Below are positions 32,501 to 43,521 of a stretch of DNA of 64,000 nucleotides, one piece after another (the stretch's first letter is position 1; every line of letters starts with the position of its first letter). The notes below the pieces were generated by a model. It ran no database searches. It was given only the letters and a program-made list of their open reading frames with translations, and was not told the DNA's origin. Source of the DNA: Beroe forskalii (Eukaryota; Ctenophora; Nuda; Beroida; Beroidae); the NCBI GenBank assembly GCA_011033025.1, contig WFMF01000138.1, positions 1 to 64,000 on the forward strand. Reading direction: 5' to 3'. A program made the translations under genes and the position numbers.

Positions 32501-35500
32501 TCATCTGATCTATGCTGGCACTCTTTTTCAGCACTGAAGCCATCGAAACGTTACATTGAACCCAAGATATTGAAGGTTAAACGATATAACTGATACGAGA
32601 GAGTTGTAATCGGAAGCTTTCGAAAATCTCGTGATTATCGTCTTCAGGTTATCACCGTTACAGTGAAGAATCACACAGACGAATCAAATCGATCGAGAGA
32701 AGAACGTACAACAAAGTGTCATGATTCGGATAAAACACAAAACTTGAGCATGTTAGGATGTGTATTTCTACATTTAAACTTACAAACGGCACCGATAAAA
32801 TGCAGAGTGCATAATATGATGCAAAATACGTACTACTTACATACATATTATGCAAGCTAACAGAAAGTCATGACTCATTATAGGCCAGAAAAACTGTACT
32901 CTACTGGGTTTCATGCACTAACATGATGAGAACCGCATCCGATATAATTGGAAGCAAGTTGCATATTCCGTAATAAATCTCGAACTGTCCGGGTCTGGGT
33001 TTGCATATTCCTTAATAAATCTTGGAACTGACCGGGTCTGGGTTTGCATATATTCCTTAATAAATCTCGGAACTGACCGGGTCTGGGTTTGCATATCCCT
33101 TAATAAATCTTGGAACTGACCGGGTCTGGGTTTGCATATTCCTCTATAAATCTTGGAACTGACCGGGTCTGGGTTTGCATATTCCTCAAAAAATCTCGGA
33201 ACTGACCGGGTCTGGGTTTGCATATTCCGTAATAAATCTCGGAACTAACCGGGTTTGGGCTGCATATTCCTTAATAAATCTTGGAACTGACCGGGTCTGG
33301 GTTTGCATATTCCTTAATAAATCTTGGAACTGACCGGGTCTAGGTTTGCATATTCCTTAATAAATCTTGGAACTGACCGGGTCTGGGTTTGCATATTCCT
33401 TAATAAATCTTGGAACTGACCGGGTCTGGGTTTGCATATTCCTCTATAAATCTTGGAACTGACCGGGTCTAAGTTTGCATATTGCGTAATAAATCTTGGA
33501 ACTGACCGGGTCTGGGTTTGCATATTCCATAATAAATCTCGGAACTGACCGGGTCTGGGTTTGCATATTCCTTAATAAATCTCGGAACTGACCGGGTCTG
33601 GGTTTGCATATTCCATAATAAATCTTGGAACTGACCGGGTCTAGGTTTGCATATTCCTTAATAAATCTCGGAACTGACCGGGTCTGGGTTTGCATATTCC
33701 TTAATTAATCTTGGAACTGACCGGGTCTGGGTTTGCATATTCCTTAACAAATCTCGGAACTAACCGGGTTTGGGCTGCATATTCCTTAATAAATCTTGGA
33801 ACTGACCGGGTCTAGGTTTGCATATTCCTTAATAAATCTCGGAACTGACCGGGTCTGGGTTTGCATATTCCTTAATAAATCTCGGAACTGACCGGGTCTG
33901 GGTTTGCTTATTCCTTAATAAATCTTGGAACTAACCGGGTCTAGGTTTGCATATTCCTTAATAAGTTAATAAATCTTGGAACTGACCGGGTCTGGGTTTG
34001 CATATTCCTTAATAAATCTCTGAACTGACCGGGTCTGGGTTTGCATATTCCTTAATAAATCTCGGAACTGACCGGGTCTGGGTTTGCTTATTCTTTTATT
34101 CCTTAATAAATCTTGGAACTGACCGGGTCTAGGTTTGCATATTCCTTAATAAATCTTAGAACTGACCGGGGGTTTGCATATTCCTTAATAAATCTTGGAA
34201 CTGACCGGGTCTAGGTTTGCATATTCCTTAATAAATCTCGGAACTGACCGGGTCTGGGTTTGCTTATTCCTTAATAAATCTTGGAACTGACCGGGTCTAG
34301 GTTTGCATATTCCTTAATAAATCTCGGAACTGACCGGGTCTGGGTTTGCTTATTCCTTAATAAATCTTGGAACTAACCGGGTCTGGGTTTGCATATTCCT
34401 TAATAAATCTTGGAACTGACCGGGTCTAGGTTTGCATATTCCTTAATAAATCTTGGAACTGACCGGGTCTGGGTTTGCATATTCTCAAAAATCTCGGAAC
34501 TGACTGGGCCTGGGTTTGCATATTCGTAATAAATCTCGGAACTAACCGGGTTTTGGGCTGCATATTCCTTAATAAACCTCGGAACTGACCGGGTCTGGGT
34601 TTTGCATATTCCTTAATTAATCTTGAACCAACCGGTCTAGGGTTTGCATATTCGTTAATAAATCTCGAACTGACTGGTCTGGGTTTGCATATTCTCAAAA
34701 AAATCTCGGAACTGACCGTCTGGGTTTGGTATATTCCCGTAATAAATCTCGGAACTAACTGGTTTGGGCTGTATATTCCTAAATAAACTCGAACTGACCG
34801 GGTCTAGTTTGCATATTCCGTAATAAATCTTGAACTGACCGTCTGGGTTTGCATATTCCTTAACAAATCTCGGAACTAACCGGGTTTGGCTGCATATTCC
34901 TTAATAAATTGAACTGACTGGCCCAGGTTTGCATATTCCTTAATAAATCTCAAATCCGACCGGGTCTGGATTGCATTCAATAAACCTCGGAACTGACCGG
35001 TCTGGGCTTGGTATTCCGTAATAAATCTTGGAACTGACCGGGTCTAGGTTTGCATATTCCTTAATAAATCTAGGAACTGACCGGGTCTAGGTTTGCTTGA
35101 GGCGTCCGCAAGGAGGTTCTGAACACATCCCTTGTGATGTTCGGCAATGTCTTCTGCTTCAGGTCTCACTCGGGGGTTAGGGGGTGCTGTCTCGGCTGCC
35201 AAACCCCGCGATACCCCCTCCACATCTGGAAATAGTGTTAACATAACGCCATGTTAACATAGAGAATAATCCTGAGGAGTGGAAAATGAAATAATGAACT
35301 TTGCTTAAATTGCTAAGTTGCTAATTCCCATCTCAGCAAACATAAATAATTCAAACATTATATCAAACTGAAATTATCTTGATTAAAGAGTCTTTAAGAG
35401 CTTAAGATGTCTACAGAACGAAGTACTAACATCTGTTCCTATCTGAGTTGACAGGGAGGGGTTTGCCCTGCAGCAACACCCCCAGTTTCCCTATATTCCC

Positions 35501-35592
35501 GTGATTCATGTTGTTGGTTGCCGCGTCATTACGTGTCCGTGGCACTGGCTGTGCTTGGGAGGCTACAAACCCTTGCTTCACTGCCTGGCTGT
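29515..35592 (-). CDS. ENKD1: Enkurin domain-containing protein 1 (ENKD1)
   Basis: ENKD1 is a microtubule/cilium-associated protein with a C-terminal enkurin domain. Seven exons, complement: 35592-35431, 35225-35082, 32533-32376, 32148-32002, 31742-31591, 30783-30647, 29672-29515. All splice phases agree. Diagnostic blocks against vertebrate ENKD1: KPLWKSSKYERTESRLKQ, NFIAENARKAKAAP, GTVPDYLQERVKQWK, PDPTVPPGHVVMDKKEKEE, and the enkurin end KLAEIDDAVKIFSRPRVFIK before TGA. The exons give 351 residues, close to the human length as I recall it; the first exon with the start ATG is not located (probably 35600-36000). The second exon's end lies in the first unit of a 43-bp minisatellite. An ATG at 32543 could start a shorter 253-residue form, but the upstream exons join in phase. 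Exon 32148-32002 carries Lys/Arg/Pro/Gly repeats (KRPGTAE). Shares a divergent upstream region with the coiled-coil gene. Confidence 0.85.
30150..30640. repeat. 16-bp minisatellite in ENKD1 intron 6
   Basis: About 28 units of TCTGACACCACTCCAC. It starts roughly 10 bases after the splice donor of the exon at 30783-30647 and fills the near part of the intron. The core TCTGACACCAC is shared with the palindromic repeats at 40.7-42.1 kb. Confidence 0.85.
32950..35097. repeat. 43-bp minisatellite made from an ENKD1 exon end and 5' splice site
   Basis: About 50 units with cores TTTGCATATTCCTTAATAAA and GAACTGACCGGGTCTGGG. On the minus strand each unit reads AAACCCAGACCCG then GTCAGTTCC. The first unit (35080-35097) contains the end of the ENKD1 exon, GCAAACCTAGACCCG, followed by the donor GTCAGT, and this joins in phase to the next exon at 32533. 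Degenerate units cluster at 34450-35040. Unit length is 1 modulo 3, so read-through changes frame. Confidence 0.88.
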
Positions 35593-36016
35593 CTAGAAAA
35601 GAGGGTGATTTGTCAGTTGGTGTGTCCTGATTTATCGATTTTATTAACTTATTCGAATCTTACCTTAATTATCGAAAAGTCTAAAGACTAAAGAGAGTTG
35701 CTTTGTCAGGGATAGATGGGATATCAAATATCAATTGATAATATGGAAAATATTAAAAGTTTAGTTTGATTGAAAATATATTTTAATATTTTGATTGATT
35801 GCGATTTGCGCTTCACATTCGTGTGTGCCACGTGTCATTTTAATGATATAAAGATATAAGCTACGTATAGTAAGCAGAAGATAACTCAAAATACTCCGAT
35901 ATCAGTACACTTTTAGGTTTGATAGTATTAAGATTTTAATAATTGAGAGTAAATTCATTACTACTTATATCCTGTTTGGTTTTATATTTTTTCATAAAAC
36001 CCAAAATTCCACCCAA

Positions 36017-39000
36017 ATGTTGGCTGTCTCAGCTGTTATTGAGGAGGATACCAAGAAGTACCTCAAGAACTTCGAGGATGAAGTGACGAAACTGCAGAAA
36101 TACGTGGCGGACAGCATCAAGGAATACCAGGACCACGACAAAAAGCTGATAGAGGACCTCAAAACTCTAGATGAGTAGGTGGGTAGAGCTGAAGCTCTAT
36201 GTGAGAGCTTAAAACTCTAGGTGGGAACTAAATACTCCAGGTGGGAACTAAAAATTCTAGGCGGGAACTGAAAACTCTATGTGGGAACTAAATACTCTAG
36301 ATGGGAACTAAATACTCTAGGTGGGAACTAAATACTCTAGGTGGGAACTAAAAATTCTAGGTGGGAACCAAAAACTCTACGTGGGAACTTTTGAAATTCT
36401 AGGATTGGAGCTAAAACTCTAAATGGCAAATGCCTCCTGAAGAATCCGCATGCAAAAGCAAAAGAAACCTTTCACGACGAATAAACAGAGAGTAAAGAAA
36501 TTCCGTCGCCAAAAATGTCATGTCGTCAACATGAATATAAAGGAGTGGTCTGTAGGGTAAGCATGATAAAACGCAGTGACATAAGCAACAAGAGGAAGGG
36601 TAAAACTACAGAATTATAGGATGAGAAAATAAATCGTTTCCGTGTTGACACGGGATTATTAGGTCATCCCTTTCTCCTCTGAGCATTGTGATTACAATTC
36701 ATTCGATTAACAGCCCCCATGTGATGCGCTAACTAATAGCTGAGTCATGATCGGTGATATTCCAGAAATCAAAAGCTATTTTAGCCTTTTATGGGACACG
36801 TTTTGCCAGGAATCTAGATGGATTTGAAGAATATTATTGAAATTTTATGAAGAATATGTCTGATAATTTAATAGAAGCAGTCACCAATTTTAATCAGCTT
36901 ACCTACAACGGATTGACCGGGGCCTGAAATGTTCACTTACCTTTCAGACTTTCAATGGTCGAAAGATGAAATTATTTTTGCCCGTCCAGGCAAATGATGC
37001 GCTTTTGATCTTTTGTGATTTTAATTTCTAGATGGTCTTGGAATCACATTGTTATATTTATCTCGAACTGTGTCAGCCTGTTATAGACTCGACTTGGCAG
37101 TATGCCGAGCCCGGAAGCCCATCATAAACATCAAATGATAGGGGCACCTTCAACCTTCTCACAGTAGCTCCTAACTCTTTTACCACTGGCTCATTGGGCA
37201 TGTACTAGACTCGTTCCCATCCGCAGTCCCCCAGATGTCCTGGGGGTTTCTTCCCTCAAGTTGGCAGCCCTATGTGGGGGACGGGCTGGATCTTTCAATT
37301 GACCATCCCCCATTAATTCTTATAATCTGCAGATGGTTTTATAACTCCTTATCACCTCTAGATGGTGTTATCACCGAAGAGAAGAAGGCATACGAGGACT
37401 CGACCACCACACACAAGACTAAGGCAGCAGGACTCAGAGAGAAGATCAAAGTCAACCATGAGAAGCAGGAAGAGCTGCGCCATTCGTAGCCAATCAAAGG
37501 GCTATGATTATATATCTTCACTCGAATCACTCAATCCTCTTGCAGCAATTTTATTTTATAGAGGCTGCGTCGCGTCGCTCCATGTTGTGACCCGATAAGT
37601 TAATGCTTTGACCGGCTTTATAATGTTACAGCTGACAGTAAATGTTGACATGACCCTATCCCTAATTGATCTCTTTAAAGTCTAAATTAGTGAATTGTGT
37701 TGCAGCTGCGCAGACAGTTGAAGGTGTTGGAGAAGGAGGAGCACGATCTGATGACGGAAAATGAGCAGGAAAACCAGGCTCACTCCACCAACACCAAGGT
37801 ACGAAAATAAACGAGAAATAGAATAAACTGGCGTATCTTATACTTTTTAGAGTTGAGGATTGCTCAAGCGTTTTTTAATGTTCAAAAAGGTTTCCACTCT
37901 GGGTCAGGTGCAACTGAACTAAAATTAAACATTATCAATGTTTTTTCAGAGTTATCACAACAAACGAGATAACCTCTTGTTGACGAAAGCTAACTTCACA
38001 AAGCTAAAGAACGCTTCCGAAGGATGTACAGATGTCATGGGAAAAGTGAAAGGTGGGTAAGCTTTTGGCATCCGGCCAGAGCTTTCAGTTGTACTGCTTT
38101 TATAGTTTTAAACAAGTTATCTTTATTTTTAACGCTGATACGTCGTAAAACATAAATAGTCCACAAGGGCACTAACACCCCTGTCTGGACAATAGTACAA
38201 TATCAATCGTTCTGATCAAATTCATATGTATAGTACATTTAAAAAATTTAAAAAAAAATCATATCTCGAAATCCGAAAATCCAAAAACGTGTCGTGTAAA
38301 CTGGATCAAAAAAAGTATAAAGAAGGTCCCAACTTACCCAGAGTAAACTTACCAAATCGAACAAGCGTACAAAATCTCTAACGAATGGAAGAGTTCAAAA
38401 TGTGCCTAAATTTGAAATATAGAGTAAAGTTCATCTCCTGCCATCTTACTTACTGAAACATATTTTATAAAAAAAGAAAAGCAGACCAAGATACTAAAAA
38501 AACTGAGTTTAAGTTTCAGTTCCAGTGGATGAAATGATATACGACCTTAATTTAGAGCTTAAAAGCGATGATGAGAATTACTATGAGGACCATTACAATT
38601 GCATAAAAACCTGTAGAGTCAAGAGTGTAGCCGTATCATTATGGTGTCCATGAACAACCATTTCCACCCATGCAGGAGCCAGCGAAGACTTGGCCGCGTG
38701 TTGTATCAAAACTAAGAAGAACACAAACAAGCTAATGATGGACACTCACAAAACGGCGTTCGAGAGATACCGGGAGGCTTTGGCAACCCTCATCATAACA
38801 TACAAGTGAGTACTATACGTTCTTAGCATTCTTGAGAGTGTACGACAGGTAGAGAATGACCAAATCAAACGTTTAACGAAGACCATGAAATCACTGCTAT
38901 ATAAATAATTATATCGCAACTATCGCCTGTCGTGAATCAGAAAACAAAAAGCGTTATACTGGAAAGCAAAAGTAAATGTCATTCACGGATTCACGGAACC

Positions 39001-40391
39001 TTTCACCAAGGTTCAGATCCGTGACAGCAAGAAGAACATTGACTACCTGCAGAAGCAGCTAGATCACCTCAAGGTGGATCTGGAGGCAGCAGTTCAGGGA
39101 GCCCTCAACGTGGTTGTGGAACAGAAGAGGGCAGAGGTAATCATAGGTTTCGATGATGTGCTGTAATTTGGGTGTCATAATAATGGGAGGAAATCACCAC
39201 TTTTACACAATCTTTTGATCAACAGTAATCAACATTATCATGGTCAGTTTGAATGGTACTGAAAATGCCATGTGTCTCCCATATTGACAAATGCAATCTA
39301 CACATCCATTCCCAGGTTGGAAGATACCAGAGAGCACTGGTACAGCAGAAGGACATCATCAAGGCTTCCACTGACAGAGTGGGGGCTCTGGAGGACGCCC
39401 TTGTCAAGTGAGTGTTTGGTGCTGTGAGGTTTTGGTAAACGTGTAATGGATAAAAATCATGCACCCTATATTCACTCCAGCAACGAAGATTTTACCAGAA
39501 GTAAACGTATGCTACATAGCTTAGGCGAAACCTATTAATACCTAAATACGGTGACAGATTCAAATTGCTGTCAAAGGCCCCGAATGAAAGTGTCCCATTA
39601 TCACACAATCTATTCACTTGTTTATTTAATATTTCCAAGTGTGACAAGGAGTTGGAAGTGAGACACAGTGTCAAACCAGAAGGAGTATCTGATTTATGTG
39701 AGTACTGATTCAGTCGTGCAAGTCCCTATGGTTGTTCGTATATGGCCTAGCCTGGCGAGCTTAGTGGATGTCCTTGCTGAACGGCATGTTAAACAAGGAA
39801 CTGAAGCTGAGAGGTTCCGTTCAGTACGAACAGCTATGGTGTCAGATGTTGGTATACCTACAAAGTGTGTTTCTCAACACAACCCCAGATTGTCTTGCTC
39901 GATTTTATCGGAGTCGGCCTTCGGAGATTTCGGAGCCCTCATTGGACTGATCTTCTGATAATGATACATGGTACATATTAGAATTACCCATGTATGCTGG
40001 ATCATTTTTACACCAGCTCAATATGCAAAAGAAGAGAGATTTGACCTGCACCCATATTCTATATAACAAGAGGGTGGATACCATTGAGACCAAGTGGAAG
40101 AGTGACGGGATTGGTAATGACCACATTGAGAAGCTTAGCCTCCTCCCTGACCCGGAACTCAGGTATGACAACGAAAATAGCACACTAGCATATTATAATT
40201 AGCCAGTTTAATTGGCGTTCATGAAATGATTGGGATTTCTAAATCTATTATTATTTAATTTGGCCATAAATTTGTTAAAATTGACCTCCATTGTCAATTA
40301 TACTTGAAAAGAATTTGAAGTTATTCATATTGATATTGTGATTTTCAGGGGCGATACTATCCGAAGCCTTACGCCAGCACCCAAGAAATGA
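36017..40391 (+). CDS. Coiled-coil protein, family not recognised
   Basis: About ten exons: 36017-36174, 37333-37485, 37714-37798, 37950-38052, 38676-38805, 38941-39136, 39316-39407, 39558-39684, 40017-40162, 40349-40391 (stop TGA). Joined, they give about 410 residues, almost all charged heptad-type helix. Examples are YLKNFEDEVTKLQKYVADSI, RRQLKVLEKEEHDLMTENEQ, DSKKNIDYLQKQLDHLK and KDIIKASTDRVGALEDALVK; the C-terminus is DTIRSLTPAPKK. Exons 4-7, 9 and 10 have clean GT-AG borders and agreeing phases. Exons 1-3 and 8 have weak or alternative borders; an extra exon near 39758-39850 is possible. The start ATG at 36017 is provisional, since 'CTGTCTCAG' just after it could be a splice acceptor. 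It lies divergent to ENKD1, about 0.4 kb apart, so a shared promoter is possible. Function unknown. Confidence 0.7.
36160..36430 (+). repeat. 20-bp minisatellite next to the coiled-coil exon 1 donor
   Basis: About twelve units of AACTAAATACTCTAGGTGGG or close variants. The exon 1 end reads AAAACTCTAGATGAGTAGG, then TGGGT, so each unit copies the exon-end CTCTAG together with the donor-like GTGGG. Confidence 0.8.
36431..37332. other. Intron 1 of the coiled-coil gene
   Basis: AT-rich intron. A fragment AAATTCCGTCGCCAAAAATG at 36499 resembles the GACGGAAGTTCGAA motif family. No other feature recognised. Confidence 0.4.
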
Positions 40392-40493
40392 GCAGGATAC
40401 AAACAGTGGTGAAAACCAGTACCAACATGAAGTGGATGCATGTGTGACAAAGACTTTTTTGGAGAGACAAATTTACATTCGTACTTTGATAAC

Positions 40494-40499
40494 ATTAAA
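40494..40499 (+). terminator. Polyadenylation signal, coiled-coil gene
   Basis: ATTAAA about 100 bp after the stop codon at 40391, a common variant signal at the expected distance. Confidence 0.5.
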
Positions 40500-40704
40500 A
40501 GTTTTTGAAAATGAAAAAGTTTATACAAATTACAAACTACAAAGTTTTCCGTTTCGTTTTTATTTCAAGCTACGAATATTGTGAACTTGAGGCATGGTTC
40601 GAATTCAATTATCAATCAATTTCATTACTTCAAAGCATCATACTTTCATTTTGTTTAAAACTAATACTATGACCATTGAATTATATATTCGTGTAATATA
40701 TAAT

Positions 40705-41870
40705 TGTAGTTGTACCCCGACTGGTTCCAGACTCGGGTGTCGGAAATTGCAGTGGTGTCAGACTTGAGAGTCTGGTACCACTTTCCTCTGATTTGTGACC
40801 CAGAAAAAGTGGTGGGAATGGTTGATCGGAGTTTGACACCACTAAACCACTTCACTTCAGGGAAAATGTTGTCACAACTTAGACTTTAGAGTCTGACACC
40901 ACTTTATTTTGGCTCAGGAAAAGTGGTGTCAGAGTCTGACACAACTTTGGCACTCTACTTTGGCTCATAAAAGTGGTGTCTGAGTCTGAGACCACTTTCC
41001 TTTGGCTAATAAAAAGTGATATCAGAGTCTGAACTCTGACATCACTTTTTTCTTAGCAAAAGGAAAGAGGATTCAGATTCAGACACCACTTTTATGAGCC
41101 AAAGTAAAGTGCCAAAGTGGTTTCAGACTCTGATTTTGACACCACTTTTTCTGATCCCAAGTAAAGTGGTGTCAGACTCTGACATTACTTAACAGTAACT
41201 CTGTCTCACAAAAAGTGGTGTCAGACTCTAACATCACTAAACTCTGTCTCACAAAAAGTGGTGTCAGACTCTGACATCACTTTTTCTGAGCCAAAATAAT
41301 GTAGTGTCAGACGTTCACACCACTGCATTCTGTCTCAGAAAAAGTGGGTCAGCGTCGGGCACCATTTTTCTTAACCAAAGGAGAGTGGTTTCAGACTCTG
41401 CAGACATCACTTTTTCTGAGCCCAAGTAAAGTGGCCTGTCAACTCAGACTCTGAAATCACTTAACTCGTCTCAAAAAGAGTGGTGTCAGACTCTGACATC
41501 ACTTTTTCTGAGCCAAAATAAAGTGATGTCACTCTCAGACGCTAACATGACCACTGCATTCAGTCTCAGAAAAAGTGGTGTCAGAGTTGGACATCACTTT
41601 TCTAGGTCAGAGAGATGTCACATTCCGACACCTCTTTTAATACCTTGTCAGATGTTGTCAGACCCCTTCGGCGGGCGTGGGCGCGTCTGCCGAAATTTAA
41701 CTGAAATAATGGACAGACAACTTCTGACAATCTTTACCTTGGCCCAGAAAAAGTGGTGTCACATTCTGACATTACTAAACAGAAACTCTGCCTCAGAAAA
41801 TGGTGAGATTCTGGCACCTCTCTTTCTAGGACAGAGTGAAGTCATGTCACAATCACACCACTTACAAGGT
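40705..41870. repeat. Palindromic array of AGTGGTGTCAGA / TCTGACACCACT
   Basis: At least twenty copies of AAAGTGGTGTCAGACTCTGA and its inverse TCTGACACCACTTT alternate, joined by short spacers with TGAGCCAAA or TCTCAGAAA. Each neighbouring pair can fold into a hairpin. The region lies just downstream of the coiled-coil gene. One more pair continues at 42060-42110 after the inserted MITE. Confidence 0.8.
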
Positions 41871-41873
41871 TTA

Positions 41874-42050
41874 GGGATCGTTCATATATTACGTAATCAA
41901 CGAGGGGGAGGGGGGTTTCCAAATGATTACGTTACAATGTTATTGTGACAAATACATGTTATTGTGACAAATACAACTACTGTAAACTTGACTACGAGGG
42001 GGAGGGGTAAAATCGGCCAAAAATTGATTACGTAATATGTGAATGATCCC
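41874..42050. mobile_element. 177-bp MITE, GGGATCGTTCA ends
   Basis: Inverted ends GGGATCGTTCATATATTACG / CGTAATATGTGAATGATCCC. TTA flanks both sides (41871-41873, 42051-42053). A longer direct repeat TTACAAGGTT at 41862-41871 and 42051-42060 leaves open whether the true duplication is 3 bp or 9-10 bp. The interior has AGGGGGAGGGG twice. Same family at 63840-64000 and a remnant near 49655-49755. Confidence 0.85.
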
Positions 42051-42110
42051 TTACAAGGTTGTAAAACCTTGAAAGTGATGTCACTGTCAGAGTCGGTGGT
42101 ATTCTTACAG

Positions 42111-43521
42111 TATCAGATCCTTTTTTTCATGATATATGTATTGGGCTGTCCAAGTGAAACAATTGACTTTTGTAAATAAAATTGTTGCTTATCACGTAAT
42201 AAAACAATGTTTTTACATTTAAAATGCACAAAATTGTATTTTAAAGTGAAATCGAAATGGAGTAAAACGTATCAATAAACTCTGGCTATAATGATCGAAA
42301 ATTAGAAGTCGACTTTAAATTGACTGAGACACAACTTCCTTGTTTAGCAAAAATTGCTCAAATATGTAAATACATCAATTGAACTATTGAAGGCATGTTA
42401 ATCATCAAGAATTAAACTTTGAAGAGTATTATTGAGGCTTATAACATGATAGATTGATTAATTTATACAATTTTTCGATAGTTTGATTATTAAAATCAAA
42501 TGGTAAACTGTAACTATTGAATATTTAATACTCATACAAAACGCGATAAAGGAAAATGTGGAGCCATCCAAATTCCAATCGAAAATATCATATGGGATCT
42601 ATGATTGAAATCTTTATTTAAGCTTTTAAGAACGTTCATATTCGTTAGTAGATTTACTATTAATTAGGTTCAAGTAAAAATATAATTTCAATATCATAAA
42701 ATTATTTCAAATTCAAATAAAACCAAAAACCTAAACTCACTTACAATTTTCAACTCTCAACCCAAAATTAAACTATTGCTCATCTTTCAACATTAAGTCA
42801 CATACATCAGCTTTGAAAAACAAAATCATATAAATTTCAGTTAAAATAATTTATCCATAGGGTATTTCTAATAAAAGTGTAGTAGAGAATATGGACACTG
42901 ATTCACGACTTTTCTTAGTACGCTTTATGAACAACCAAATCCCATCTGAAATCAAGCTTCACAATATCATCATTGGTAGTCCTTAGAGTTAGACCGAAAA
43001 ACCTAAATGAAAAGTGGCTTATGATAATATTTATTGAAGTTTTTGGTAACTGATGATTCCGTGTTACTACCTTACTGCCACAGGCATCCCGCCATAAGTA
43101 GATAAGTGCATTTTAATCGAAATTTATAAATGATAAGATAAAAATCGATCTCAACCAGTTTCTCTGCCACGTTATTCCAAGGTAATTCAGGGAAATACTT
43201 ACGGAAAGTTACTGGTTAGTAGCCAGGAACTTGAAATAGAGAATTTGAAACCATAAGGTTGCGCGCACCATATACCGATACGTGCGCGATTGCACGTCGA
43301 ATCAGTATCACGTACGTAAAATGGTGCGCGCGTGGAAATTTCAGATTCATTCTAGAATATCACGACATGTCATGTGTTTACAGGACACTTGTCGGTTACC
43401 GACCGGTAATTTTCCGGGTGTTTTTCACAAAATCACCAATTATTCCAACAATATTAAACGTCTTATACGACTGTACACTGTACAGTCCATGTATATTAAA
43501 AGCTACTCCTCACCACACCCT
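42111..43521. other. Intergenic between convergent gene ends
   Basis: AT-rich spacer between the coiled-coil gene (+) and vinculin (-). It should hold the vinculin 3' UTR; TTTATT at about 43032 (AATAAA on the minus strand) is a possible signal. A 73-bp hairpin lies at 43260-43332. No gene seen. Confidence 0.45.
43260..43332. repeat. 73-bp inverted repeat, GC-rich ends
   Basis: TGCGCGCACCAT at left and ATGGTGCGCGCG at right, with CG-rich loop sequence. Could be a very small MITE or a structural hairpin; no target duplication is clear. Confidence 0.45.

Noticed and set aside
32325..32543. ATG at 32543 as the start of ENKD1
   Set aside because: Possible, but the exons at 35592 and 35225 match the N-terminal part of ENKD1 weakly and join in phase to 32533, giving the expected full length.
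32918..34698. ORFs with MQTQTRSVPRFI repeats
   Set aside because: Frames through the intronic 43-bp array of ENKD1; unit length is not a multiple of three and frames break often.
32950..35097. CRISPR array
   Set aside because: Direct tandem repeats without unique spacers, in animal DNA with spliced genes.
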